Notes under the pieces: generated by a model | Told to the model about the DNA's origin: nothing | Seen by the model: only the letters and a program-made list of their open reading frames with translations | The model's database searches: none | In this document: in pieces, positions 40,971 through 52,469 of the stretch | Layout: every line of letters starts with the position of its first letter | Position numbering within the stretch: the stretch's first letter is position 1 | Source of the DNA: Sphagnum compactum | Lineage: Eukaryota > Bryophyta > Sphagnopsida > Sphagnales | Assembly (NCBI GenBank): GCA_965153455.1 | Contig: OZ234494.1 | Span: 14,756,001 to 14,820,000, forward strand | Direction of reading: 5' to 3' | DNA length: 64,000 nucleotides | Position numbers and translations under genes: made by a program

Positions 40971-41379
40971 GTAACTAGGGGCAAAAAATACACAATCTTG
41001 GCTGGAGTGAACCAGCAGCCACCAATGCACCAGTTGAAGATGAGACCGTTGAAGCCGTTTTGCAGATGAACAAAAATCCCATCCTCCCTGCCCGCATGGG
41101 TTTTTTCTCTCCACCTCTTCTCTGCCCCAAAATTCTATACCTACCACCTAGCTCCCCCCTCCTACCTACCACCTACCAACCCTTCCCCCGCTCACTCCAT
41201 CGCCAGAGCTCTTGAGATGTCCAGCGGGAGCGAGCTTGGAGCTGGAGCAGTGGATGGAGCTAAAGCCTGGAGCTGGAGCTGTTGGAGCAGGGGAGCTGTG
41301 GCTGGAACCAGAGTGGGACCCACGCGGGACCCAAGTAAGCATCTTTAATTTTTTTCTCATTTGTTTGTTTTGTTTGTTT

Positions 41380-42330
41380 TGTTTTTTCTTCTTTGCGCTA
41401 TTCTTGCAAAACTGCGCTACAGCGCAGCATTTCCTCTTGTGGAGCTGCACTTCAGTGCAGTGTTTGCTCTTGTGGAGCTGCGCTTCAGTGCAGCGTTTGC
41501 TCTTGTGGAACTGCGCTTCAGTGCAGCGTTTGCTCTTGTGGACCTACGCTGCAGCGCAGCGTAGCGAAAAAGGCAACGCTGCGCTGCAGTGCAGTGTTTC
41601 CTCTTGTGGAGCTGCGCTACAGCACAGCGTAGCGAAGAAGGCGATGGTAGCGTTGCTGCCGTTGCCTTCTTCGTCTTTTTTTTGCAGCAGAAGAAACAAG
41701 AACAAAAAGGTGACGATAGCTTTGCTGTCGTCGCCTTCTTCCTTTTATTTTGTTGCGCTGCAGCGCAGCGCAGTGAAGAAGGCGACAACAACGTTACTGT
41801 CGTCGCCTTCTTCTTCCTCTTCTGGAGCTACGTTACAACGCAATGCCTTCTTCTTCCTCTTATTTTGCTGCGCTGCAGCGCAGCAAAGTAAAGAAGGTGA
41901 CGGCAGCAACGCTGTCGTCGCCTTCTTTTTCCTCTTGTGGAGCTGCGCTGCAGCGCAGCGCAGCAAAGAAGGCGACAACAGCAACGCTATCGTCGCCTTC
42001 TTCCTCTTCTTTGCGTTGTAGCGCAAAAAAAAAGGAGGCGACGACGTTGCTACCGTCACCTTCTTCGCTGGGTTGTGCTACAACGCAGCAAAAGAAGAAG
42101 AAAGAAAAGGCGACGACAACAAAGCTGCCATCGCTTTTTTTTTTTTCCTTGTAGCATAGCAAAGAAGGTGATTGTCGTCGCCTTCTTTCTTTTCTTTTTT
42201 TGCAGTAGAGTGAAGAAGGCGACGACGGTAGCACCTTCTTTTTTGTTCATTGTAGCGTAAAAGGCTTGTAGCGCAGAGGGCGACGGCAGCAACTTTGAAT
42301 TGAAGAAGAAGAAGACGACAGCTGCCGCCA
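41380..42330. repeat. Hairpin-dense block of short palindromes and inverted repeats
   Basis: Two word families alternate across nearly 1 kb. One is the perfect palindrome GCGCTGCAGCGC (or near copies). The other is the pair GAAGGCGAC and GTCGCCTTC, which face each other across 13-17 bases, for example at about 41777-41812, 41893-41925 and 41967-42001. At 41430-41561 a 33-bp unit (TTTGCTCTTGTGGAGCTGCG start) is repeated four times in tandem. Long frames are open on both strands because the units lack stop codons; the peptides are repetitive and I do not call them genes. The block lies just upstream of the zinc-finger pseudogene. Confidence 0.8.
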
Positions 42331-42534
42331 CGTTCTTCGATGGCTTTGCTGCAAGGAAATGGCGGCCTCCACCTTTCTTTTGTGGTTTTGTTGCGAAGAA
42401 GGTGACGGCAACAATGTCGTCACCTTCCTCTATGGTGACGGTTTTTTTTTTCTTTGTTGTTGCTTATGGTTTAGTTCATTAGAATTAACATTTAATAATA
42501 ATTGGTGGTTTTTTCTTTAGGGTTGGAGGTTGTA

Positions 42535-43995
42535 ATGGGTAGGGGAAGAAGACTAAGGAAAAGCGGTGGTGGTGAGTTGGAAGTCAATAAGCAAAATGTT
42601 GTTGCGTTAGATGAGGCAATTCTTCTGCCAAATGTTGCTACAAGATATGAGGCAGTTGCTGAGCCACATGTTGTTGCATTAGATGCGACAATTGTTGAGC
42701 AAAATATTACTGCATCAGATGAAACAATTGCTCAGCAAAAATGATGCTGCATCATATGAAGCAATTGGTGACCGAAGTAATGTTGTATGAGATCAGTCAA
42801 TTGGTGAGCAAAATGGTGTTCTATCATAATTGAAACACAAGGATGACAGTTTGGTATAGATTGTTTTAGAATTTATGGACATTAGATTAAATACAGATTA
42901 AAAAAATTGTACAAGTCTCTTCAAATTTAATTATATCCGCACCTTCCATCATTTGTTGGAAGGTGCAGGATTTTTTTGTCAAAAGTTTTCTATTGTAATA
43001 CCTAAAAAAGTTCATGTTTATAGGAGTAATATGTGATTATGTGATTTTATGTTTTGTAATACCTGCATTCTATTTTTTGAACTCTCATTTTTTGGTGTAG
43101 GTCCGGAACTTGAATCTGACCAGGCTCCTCAGCCACTTGCACTTATTTGTCCACCTAATTTGGCTCGGAAGGACAAAGAATGGACGAAGGTTGGGTCGAA
43201 ATGGAAGTGCAAAGTTAACACTTGCACTGTCGCATATTGTGCCAAATGGTTGTTGACCAAGCATTTGAAGGAGGTGCATGGCTTGGTGGCAGAAGAGGCC
43301 AAACCTGGGAGGCCTTCAACTTCTGCAGGAGGCCTTCGACATCAAGACCATGCCAAAATGAATGCTCGCATCTTGGGAAATGCAATGGCTGTGCAAAGGC
43401 GGAATGATCAAAAGGTTGCTAGTCGCGCTCGTGCCAAAGCACAACGCGAGTGGAATCACCTGGTAGTTGTTGCAAAATAGTGTCCACCATTCCCAAAACC
43501 AGCTTTGGTCAAATTAGCTTCAGAGCAATTGTTGAAGGTGTTGGGCCTCAATGCTTGGGGCGTGGGCAGATGCAACATCACGGATGGAGAAGGATGAAGG
43601 TTTACAAGGGATGATTTGATCCACCCGTTGTGTATATGCACGACAATTGAAAATGGCATGGGATGTCAAAAATTGGGATCGAGAGTCTAGTAAAACAAAT
43701 CGGACAAAATAGTTGGCAGATGTTTTGGATTTTCATGAATCTAAAATGATTCATGGAAGGTAAAGAAACAATAATAAGCAATGTTTATTGTTTTTTTATT
43801 GCATTTCATCCAAGGTGTGTTAGGGTTTAACTTGGTGGTTTTTGGGTGTTTATAGGGTTCAGGACCAAACACAAGAAGAATTTGTTGCAAATGCAGTTCA
43901 GGTTGAGATGCAACGCCGCCATTTTTACACTGCTCGTCATGCAACAGCTGCATACCGAGCTAAACACGGGATTGTAGATACTGATATGGGTTAGG
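42535..43995 (+). pseudogene. Decayed C2H2 zinc-finger gene with 12-residue repeats
   Basis: The frame opens at 42535 (MGRGRRLRKSGGG) and continues into 12-residue repeats. It is then thrown out of frame in an A run near 42739 and meets a stop near 42790. The next exon begins after a TTTGGTGTAG acceptor (43101) and encodes one C2H2 finger, with C-X4-C and H-X4-H spacing (WKCKVNTCTVAY, then TKHLKEVHG). A basic segment follows (GRPSTSAGG, RHQDHAKMNARILGNAM). Beyond 43490 homologous-looking sequence goes on in shifting frames, with an in-frame TAG just after KTNRTK (about 43709) before LADVLDFHESKMIHGR. A last exon at about 43869-43995 ends YRAKHGIVDTDMG. Several lesions in one locus argue for a pseudogene. 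I know similar finger-plus-basic modules from non-seed plant genomes, but not their function; a mobile-element origin is possible. Confidence 0.6.
42594..42830 (+). repeat. 36-bp tandem repeat encoding 12-residue units
   Basis: About six and a half units run head to tail. Encoded units include QNVVALDEAILL, PNVATRYEAVAE, PHVVALDATIVE and QNITASDETIAQ; later units need a frame correction. The consensus is a short acidic/aliphatic helix-like repeat. It sits in the N-terminal part of the decayed zinc-finger gene. Confidence 0.8.
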
Positions 43996-44407
43996 GTTTC
44001 ACTTTATATAGTTAGTTAGGTTTTGTAGCCTTTTTATTTTTTGGACTACCCAATTTTGAATTTCGATCCTTTGATATGTTATAGAGAACCAACGCTTTTT
44101 TTTCATTGGGTTCTTTAATAATTTTTCATGCACCCATTTTTGTACATCTTTTATCAATATAATAGTATCTTCTACTCACACTTGTTTTATGGGTATATGG
44201 TTAATCATATGTCTTCTTTGTCATAATTTTCTTAATACTTGAGATGTAAGAATCAAACCAAAGATCAAAATGAACATTGTGCAATACTTACATCTAATAT
44301 AATAGGACTCACATCACCTGAAGAGTTTTAAAACAATACACACATTTTAAACATATAATACCTACATCATTTTCTATTATAAATTCCATAAGGAGATTTT
44401 CAAATAT
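43996..44407. other. AT-rich spacer, nothing recognised
   Basis: This lies between the zinc-finger pseudogene and the 51-bp array. It is AT-rich, and I see no open frame or repeat of note. Confidence 0.5.
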
Positions 44408-44713
44408 GCAATACCTGCATATAGGTCCTAAAATAGCCGCATGCATTTTGCATTCATTGCAATACCCGCATATAAATCCCATAATAGCCGCTAGCATTTT
44501 GCATTCCTTGCAATACCCACATATGGGCCACAAATGGTTGCTGACATTCTTCATTCGTTGCAATATTCGCATATGGGTCCCATGGTATTCGTTGGTTTTT
44601 TAACATTCCTTGCAATACCCGCATATAATATAATAGCCGTTGTTTTTTTTGTACATCTCTTGCAATACATGCATATGGGTCCCATAATAGTTGCTGGTTT
44701 TTTTACATTCATT
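44408..44713. repeat. 51-bp tandem array, six copies
   Basis: Units of 50-52 bp start at 44408, 44459, 44510, 44560, 44612 and 44662. Each begins GCAATACC(C/T)GCATAT and usually continues GGGTCCCATAATAG and CATTC(A/C)TT. The core GCAATACCCGCA reappears in the opposite orientation (TGCGGGTATTGCA) at about 44830 and in the 47.2-kb array. Confidence 0.9.
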
Positions 44714-47190
44714 GCAAAACTTACATTTTGTCATAAAATTAATTCATAATAATAATTAATTTAGGTATATAAAAAGACATATTTTGGGTACCCAGAGCAC
44801 TTGTTAGTTATTTTGAAATGACGTTACATGCGGGTATTGCATTTAAGGTTTAGGGTCTTCGCATAAGTTTGCCTTAATCACCTATGGATGGCACCCAAAC
44901 TACATATTGGGTATTTCAAAGCGACCTTACATGTGGGTATTACATTTAAGGTTACCCATTCTTTCTAGATTTTACTTTATTCACCTATGGATTATTTTGA
45001 AATGAACTTGAATATGGCTATTGCATTTAGGGTTAAAGTTTCATATAATTTTGTAATATCCACACACGTACTTACTTTCACCATTTACAAATGTAGCCTT
45101 AATTTTTTAATAATTAAATAAAATTTGTAACAAAACACAAAAGAAGGTATGTCTCTTACCATTTGTTAATCTCCAAGTTGATCTCTTTCAATTTTTTTAA
45201 AAATATGTATTGCACTGTTTTGCATATAAAATTCCCCCTATAATGCACCGTAGATTTCTTTTATTTATTATGAACTTGTAAAAAAAATGTTAATTAATTT
45301 AGGGTTTCCCAAACTCTAAATTTGAATCATATTCCAATAGTATATATTTATAACAATTATATGGAAAAACAAGCTTTCTTTTTAATAAATTCTTTTAGTT
45401 CAAATTTAGAATGTTATAATACAATAAGGATTAGACATTAAACTGTCATAAATGCTTATTAGGCTTACGTGGCCTAGGCTAGTATATTACATATATAACT
45501 AATATGTTTATTTAATAAACTCAACCACCTTCAATACCTACATAGACCATCTAAGATATTAACCTAGAAAGCCTACACTAATGAATAAACTACATAATAG
45601 GCCTATATTACCTAGGTAGCCTATTAGGTAGTTAATTAAGTTACTTAACAAATAGCTTATTAACCTATTACTCATGTATTTAGTTTGGTCAATGTCGACA
45701 CTTTAGTCAATTAGACAACCTTAGGTTTGAACTTTTGTTGAAGCTAGTAATTTGTCAAGCCTATAGATTCTTGGTTGTTTTTTTTTAATACTATTGTGTT
45801 TTTTGGATAGCCGAGTCATGTTTCAACTTCTCAAGGTGTCAAAAACATTACATAATAATTTGACCGTCACAAAGTTTTTAAAATCCACACAAACTCTGGT
45901 ATGATGTCTAAGAGCTTATGAACATTTTCATACCTAGCTATTAATCTTTTGGAATTCGTAAATTCACATTATAAAAAAAGTTCATTAAAATTAATTGCAA
46001 TATACGTAACCATAGGTTTATATATATATACATCAATTTTTATTTTACTATAAATAAATATGAAAATATTATAGGTATTGAAATGGATCAACAGTATAAT
46101 TCCATAATATCATTATTTATATATTAGGTGTTATATATTTAGACCAATATTTAAACCAATGTTATACATCATAAAATTTAAAGTTTACATAAGAACTTGT
46201 GTTATATATCTATAAAATATTTAAAAAATTTGACCACTATATGATTATTTTAACCAAGAAATTATTTACTATATATCAAAAAAGTATAAATTAAAATTTC
46301 AATTAAACATAGGATTAATATATGGGAGAGATCATTTTTATTATTATGTGAAACAGGAAAAAAAAAGTAGAAAATTATGTGTTTGTTTTTTTAAAACATA
46401 ATTTAAAATCTTATTAAATTAAAAACTTTATATTTATGTTTTTAGTATGAATATACAACTTTAAAAGGGGAAAAAAAATATGAACATCTTTGAAAAATAT
46501 TTAAGTTTGAACTTTTATTTTTTGATTTTCACAAACTTTGTATTGCATTTAGGGTTGGGTTTTCACATAAGGTTTGTTTCTTACCTTTGTGTGATAACTC
46601 CAACCTAATTTTCCCAATCTCTTTGAAGAAGATCTAGAATGAAATTGTATTGTTTAACATATGTTTAAACCCTAAAATTTTCCCCCCAATTTAATATAAA
46701 TTATTTATGATAATTAATGAATTATCAACAAAATTTGTCATATAATTAAATAATTAATAAACCATTATTTCAGATAATGTAGATGATTAATTATCAAGAA
46801 TTAGATAATCATTTATTTATTTAAAATAATTAACTAATCATTTGGCTTAAATTTATTTACTTGATAATAAAAAGTTGGATTTAATCAGATTAATTAATTT
46901 GATATTTGATGGATTAATTTTAGTATATTTTTGTTTTAATCAGTTATTGAAATCACTATTTAAGATAATTATTCCATGTTATAGATTGCAAGTTTAACTT
47001 TTTCATGAAAAGTTCTTACACCAAGATAAGTTTGATCACAATTGTCATTGTACTATTTGTTCCACAAACAATAGAACCTCTTTTCAAATTCATGAAAAAA
47101 AGTAAGAATCATGGAATTCCTAGTCAACAACCTCAACCTCTATACATACTTTTGTTAGCATATGATTCTGAAATTAACTAATTATTTTAG
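44714..47190. other. AT-rich gene-free stretch with scattered copies of the TATTGCATTTAGGG motif
   Basis: No gene is visible. Copies of (G/A)GGTATT(G/A)CATTTA(A/G)GG occur near 44830, 44935, 45015 and 46545. The remainder is AT-rich sequence with many stop codons in all frames. Confidence 0.6.
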
Positions 47191-47427
47191 AGTGACACAA
47201 AATGCAGGTATTGCATTTAGGGTAGGATCTTCATATAAAGAGGCTTAAACCCCACATGCGTACTTTCGAAGTGACCCAAAATGCAGGTATTGCATTTAGG
47301 GTAGGATCTTCATATAAAGAAACTTAAACCCTACATGCATCCTTTCGGAGTGACCCAAATTGTAGGTATTGCATTTAGGGTTGGGTTATTTCAAAGTGAC
47401 TTTGCATGTGCATATTGTGTTTAGGGC
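47191..47427. repeat. 79-bp tandem array, about three copies
   Basis: Units start at 47191, 47270 and 47349, each with AGTGAC(A/C)CAAA, then AGGTATTGCATTTAGGGT and GATCTTCATATAAAG. A shortened unit begins near 47395. The repeat contains the inverted core of the 51-bp array. Confidence 0.85.
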
Positions 47428-48431
47428 TAGGTCTTCACTTAAGGGTATCCAAACCATTTAGATGGGTTTTTTTGAAACGTGGGTATTGCATTTAGGCTTG
47501 TTTTTTCATTTCAACTTGAAATACCCAAACTTATACTTACCTATACCAACTGGAATTTTGGGGTTTCGTTGCAATACCTACACCCGTACTTACCTTTACC
47601 AATTGGAATTTTGGGGCATTACTTGCACTTGTATTTACTTTTATCAACTGGGATTTTGGGGCCTAATTATAATACCTGTATTTAACACTAATATTATCCT
47701 TGTGTTTTTGCATTTCACACTTTTTGTGCTTATTACTTGAAAACAATAATAAGCGTTGTGCCATATTAGACTTCATGTGTGTGTTGAATACATGATGTTC
47801 AAAGAATTTGGGCTATGGTTTCCTCCATACAAAATTGATTCTAAAACAAAATTCTTAGTGCCAATGGCAACAATCTTGATTAGTAATTGAGACATTTATT
47901 AAGGTAAAATATTAGTTTTGAAATATATGAACCAAATTCCTATACACTAAATCATAAAGCATAACCCTACAAATCCAAATGATATTTTGCCATAAGCCTT
48001 ATTACAACCCTAACTATACAAACCCTAAAAAAAAACCCTAAACCCAAAAAACTATACAAAGTATACAAATCATATAATGCAAAATAAACAAATTTAAAAG
48101 AACATAGGAAAAAAATTTAGAAACCAAAATTCAAAGCTTTTAAACTATAAGTATTTATTAACTGAAAGAAAATACGTTAATCTTTAAAAGTAATCAAATA
48201 AATTTCGTACAAAACCAAAAGAGAAGATATGTCTTTTACCTTTGTGTGATTTTTCCAACCTAATTTTTCCACTCTTTTTGAAGAAGATATAAAATGCAAT
48301 TTTATTACTTCACATATGTGTAAACCCTAAAAATTTCCCCCCAAATTTAGCCTACTTTAAATTAATTACTATACATTTGTGAAAAACTTATTAATTAATT
48401 TATGTGTCTCAACCCTAAATCTAATGGTTAA
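47428..48431. other. AT-rich spacer with telomere-like CCCTAAA words
   Basis: No gene. At 48005-48050 several AACCCTAA words occur, resembling the plant telomere unit, but they are few and irregular. At 47540-47670 the words (A/C)AACTGGAATTTTGGGG and (A/C)TACCTACACC recur three times, with a period of about 60 bp. Confidence 0.5.
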
Positions 48432-48596
48432 GTTAGTAGGGTATGTAATTAATAGAGTAGTTAGGTTAGTAGGGTAAGTGGTTAGTACAATAGCTAGGTT
48501 AGTAGGGTAGGTGGTTAGTACAGTAGCTAGGTCAGTAGGATAACTAGTTATTAGGGTAGTTGTGTCAGTAAGGGATAATAAATAAGGTACCAAGGT
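48432..48596. repeat. 33-bp tandem array, five copies
   Basis: Units start at 48432, 48465, 48498, 48531 and 48564, each with GTTAGTAGGGTA(A/G)GTGGTTA or a close variant. The minus strand stays open and would encode YPTNLAIVLTT-like 11-residue repeats. This is a by-product of a 33-bp period and not good evidence of a gene. Confidence 0.85.
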
Positions 48597-48928
48597 TGGT
48601 GCAATACTTATGAGGGTAGGAAAGTGAGTAGGGTAGCTATGTGTGAGGTCAGGTCTAAGAAAAAGGGCCAAGAACAAAAAAGTACAGTGGTCAGCAGCAA
48701 ACAGAAATGGACTGTGATGAACCCCATCCGGCGCTGAATGAAAAAACGCAACCCATCCAGTGGACAAAACGGCCAACTGGTGCATTAGACTACATATTGG
48801 AACATAACCAAAATGAGAAAGACTAATTTGCATCAATGGAACTTCTTACCTTTTGGGTTGAAGAATGTATTGACAAAATTTCAAAGTGTGATGAATTAGG
48901 TTCTTGTAAGTTTAGATTTTTCCAAATG

Positions 48929-49262
48929 TTACATTGATAACATCATTGTATTTGGTCATAGTTATCACTTTAAGGGTGAACCCCCACTTTATAAATATTA
49001 CATTGATGACATCATTATATTTGGTGATAGGTATCACTTTAAGTGTGAACACCACTTTATAAATATTACATTGATGACATCATTATATTTGGTGATAGGT
49101 ATCACTTTAAGTGTGAACACCACTTTATAAATATTAAATTGATGACATCATTATATTTGGTGATAGGTATCACTTTAAGTGTGAACACAACTTTATAAAT
49201 ATTAAATTGATGACATCATTATATTTGGTGATAGGTATCACTTTAAGCGTGAACACCACATT
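48929..49262. repeat. 68-bp tandem array, five copies, highly similar
   Basis: Units start at 48929, 48998, 49066, 49134 and 49202. Each contains TTGATGACATCATTATATTT, then GGTGATAGGTATCACTTTAA and GTGTGAACACCAC. The last four are nearly identical, so expansion was recent. TGATGACATCA includes a TGACATCA-type palindrome. The array ends about 320 bp from the 3' end of the U2 gene. Confidence 0.92.
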
Positions 49263-49581
49263 ATATCATGGAGAGATATTCCTGACTTCTCTTAATAGTG
49301 AATGTGTGGGGAGATCCTTTAAATGCAATATAACCTCATCTGAAAGCATAACTCCACATTACTAATTTGGATAAAAAAACCAAATTTATATTAATGTATT
49401 TCAAGATGCGTAATTTAAGCCGCAATATAACGCATCTCAAACACACCTATATTTTCTTATTAGCATAGGAAATCAGATTTGTATGCTTTAGAGATATAAC
49501 CCAGAGAATGTTTAACCTGAAATAAACCCCATAATTATTAGAATAAAAATCCAGATTTGCATTGATTGGGGTCCCCCAGAG

Positions 49582-49777
49582 GGGAGGGGTGAGCCAGCCT
49601 AGGAAGTAGTGCAAGACCAAGGCGACACGCGCGGGGCCAGGCAGCAAGCTACCGGACGGCCCCGCCCCCGAGAAAAATTAGATTAATATCATGAGGCTCG
49701 ATGAGCCTCGTATCAAAAATTTAACTGATAAGAATAAATACTACACGTGATCTTAGCCAAAATGCCGAGAAAGGTAT
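49582..49777 (-). ncRNA. U2: U2 spliceosomal snRNA, divergent copy
   Basis: The RNA starts at 49777 with ATACCTTTCTCGGC and keeps TTTTGGCTAAGATCA and the branch-point-pairing GTAGTA (nt 33-38). From memory of the plant consensus there are about seven differences in the first 67 nt (positions 15, 31, 41, 43, 55, 60, 62). Stem IIb is GAGGCTC/ATC/GAGCCTC (49709-49693), a perfect 7-bp stem whose sequence differs from the usual GTGGGCC/ATC/GGCCCAC. A TAATTTTTCT Sm site (49680-49671) lies at the expected distance. A GGGGCC..GGCCCC stem-loop III and a stem-loop IV with a TTGCACTA loop follow. The 3' end is set at the usual plant length of about 196 nt and is approximate. Promoter elements are intact. 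Functional variant or young pseudogene are both possible. Confidence 0.85.
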
Positions 49778-49802
49778 AAATCAAGGGGAGACGCCCGGGG
49801 GA

Positions 49803-49847
49803 TTATATACTGTGCGAATGGTACTCTTGCGGCAACCAATATGGGAT
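49803..49847 (-). promoter_or_regulatory. U2 snRNA promoter: upstream sequence element plus TATA box
   Basis: On the minus strand a TATATAA lies at -26 to -32 (49809-49803). An ATCCCATATTGG lies at -59 to -70 (49847-49836), a degenerate match to the plant snRNA upstream element RTCCCACATCG. This spacing fits the polymerase II type of plant snRNA promoter. Confidence 0.75.
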
Positions 49848-52469
49848 TAAGACACAGGTGCTTGCGTGCTTGCTTGCTTACCCCTCTTTGCTCTTCGTTT
49901 GTTTTGTGTGTTCCACTTCGTACCTCGATTCTCCAGAATTTTTGTGTGATATATGATCGCTTTGCACGCGCCAGTAGTCCCGCCGACATTACCAGGAAAT
50001 ATTGATCTTGCTGCAGTGCAACTTGATTGATAGGCTCAATTGTCGCTCCCCCTAGTAGTTCAGCCCTTTGGGTTGGACCTGCTGAGAACAGACCTTGGTG
50101 TTTGCCTGTTCAGGATCATGATACTTGGCAACAACAACGAGCATCTGCTGATGACGAAGTGAAAATATCATGGTGTGGGTACTGCCCGATCACAATCCTC
50201 ACAGATCCTCATTATAAGTCCAAGTCCACGATCAAGTCAGCATTGAAAGAAATCAGAACATAGAGTGCATCCAGATTTGGGTCTGCAGAAGCCCTTGTTT
50301 GCTGGAGCAGGTCATCTTGGTTGGAAATCCATGACAGTAATCAAACCTCGGCCTTCACACTTAATGCTTGTGCCTTTGAAGTGAAAACAGATTGGTGACT
50401 TCAACTGTGGCACGAAGTGACATGAGTTCTTTAATGATATATTTGTGGTTGGGTCTATGAGGTTGAAGCATGGGGGGTACACCCTGACTTGGGAGGATGA
50501 CAGACTGTGTAGAGATCGCGGAAGTCTTGTTCTTGTGACTTCTTTCCTTTGTAGCCAATGGTGAGCTTTGCATGTATTGAATCCCTTCGTAGTTTTGGTC
50601 CCAATCAATAATGGTGATTTTCTAAACCCTAAACCCTTGCTATCTGCATGCAGGCATTTTACCTGGCAGGATTTGTGGACAAATTGGAGTGTCCATTGGA
50701 TCAATGGAACGAGGTGAACCCTTGGTTCTACTTGTGGTGTCTGAAAAAATTGGGCTCACAAGCATAAGTAGTTGGCAGCTATGCACGGACACCGTATGAT
50801 ATTGCCTCAAGATGCACATGCAGGCAAACAGCATGTGATACTGCCTAGGGATGCAAAGATTAGGCTGGCAAGCTCAATATTTGCCAATCACTGTAAATCC
50901 AGAATCTAAGCCATTTAGATGGCAGCCTCCACATTCCCAACTGTCACCAAGTTCATTGGCTTGGCCTGCACCCCCATTTCACCAGCCCACAATGGGTGAA
51001 GGTGAGACCTGGGTGGCTGGTTAGATTCTTAGGTTCCCTAGAAGCTGTCTTCTGTAGATCCATTGCTAGATGCTAGTGGTCTTTTCAGGAGGCACATATT
51101 TCCAAACTTCACCAATTTTTCCTTCTGTGAGGATTGTCTCTCTCTGAGCTCATGTCCATCCTTGAAACATTTCTTTGGAATATGAATGCTGTTTTTTGGA
51201 GATTAATTTGGGAATCATTTGATTTTGTGAGCATCTGTTTGTTGGGAGGATTTGAAATGGGCACTTTTTGTCTATGGATGTGTATGGGCTTATGTCGAAA
51301 TCTGCTGCAGAGGAGTATTGTACCCTCTTTCCCTTCTTCTCTTTGGTCTTTCAATTTCATGTTTGTGCCACATTCTTTGAGTTTCTGTCCATCAGCTTCT
51401 CTTGGATCTATGCTCTGGATTCTATTCAGATCTTTCAATTGCCCTTGTCCCAAATCAGGGTGGTATACGTCAAATTCTGAGCATGCTGTTCTGGTTTTAC
51501 CACAATGATTCTCAGGTATTGTGACTACTGCCATCTGCTGGCACTGTTGACTAAGCTGCAAAAGTAGGGTTATGGAGAACAAACAATGTTGTGCCTCTTG
51601 GTAGGGTGGATCATATTTCTGGGACCTTTTCTTTCGCATTCACATAGCTCTGAAAGGTAATGACGCACTTCAAAAGGCAGCTCGAGGCAAGCAGGGGTCA
51701 TCCAGGTACCTAGGATTATCATTTTTTCCTCATTGTTCCATGAGTATGCATTGTCATCAAATGTTGGTTTTGTTCTTTAAGCCTGATGGTTAATGTACTG
51801 TCACTGTGACGGGTGTCTGGATTCCAGCCTGGTGCAGTTCATGTGCAGTGTCTTCGTGGCATTGTGGACAGGTAGTGTTAAGTACCATGGCCCCTGGCCA
51901 AGTAGATGGGCCAAGCAGGTGCCCTCCTGATTCATCAGAGTTCTGTCATGGCCTTTGTCTGCAGTTCTCCAATATGTGATCTGTTCCAAACAACAGGGAA
52001 CTGGAAATGGTCCTCTGTTAGCAATACCTTGATCCAATAGAGTGCCTCACCAACTCTGTACTGAGTTCTGTGCAGGTTTTCATTGCAAATATACTGATGA
52101 TTGCTTTCGTCATACTCGAGAAAATGACTGCTTTTGCAGTGATAATATGCATAAGCACCCTGGTTGGGTTGGTAAGTTCCTGTCTTCATTCCAATATTTG
52201 GGCAACCCTCTTTCCTGATCACCTGACTCACCACAAGTACTTCTGTTTGAACCAAGAGAAAGTGGGATCTTTGTTATAGAACCAGCTGTGAGAGTTTCTA
52301 AGCTGGAATTGAGACTGATGGATTAGGGTGGTGGGACAGGCTTTCTTCACTCAACTGTTCTTGAAAGTTTGGGTTGTATCTTGTTGAACAGAACAGAATC
52401 TAACATCATCTTCTTGTTCTATAAAAGTATGTTCAACCTAGCCCCTCTGGCATCTCTTTTGTTACACCT
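49848..52469. other. Intergenic region, no gene recognised
   Basis: Base composition is more even than in the flanking repeats, and a few frames reach 120-180 codons on both strands (for example 51109-51639 minus). None shows a recognisable motif, and the overlapping frames on opposite strands are equally unconvincing. It may be old, decayed repeat DNA. Confidence 0.45.

Noticed and set aside
41212-42021. Plus-strand open frame of 269 codons with FALVELRFSAA repeats
   Set aside because: It lies in the 33-bp and palindromic repeat block; frames on the other strand are open too, and the peptide follows the repeat period. No start context, homology or splice evidence.
48005-48050. Possible interstitial telomere (CCCTAAA words)
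   Set aside because: Only a few irregular copies; not a tandem telomere run.
48369-48836. Minus-strand frame with TTYPTNL repeats
   Set aside because: Explained by the 33-bp tandem array, which has no stop codons in this frame.
44408-49262. CRISPR-like appearance of several regularly spaced repeats
   Set aside because: Units are directly tandem without unique spacers, and the genome is a plant nuclear genome.
51109-51639. Minus-strand frame of 176 codons
   Set aside because: No motif, an opposite-strand frame of similar length overlaps it, and there is no splice or promoter evidence.
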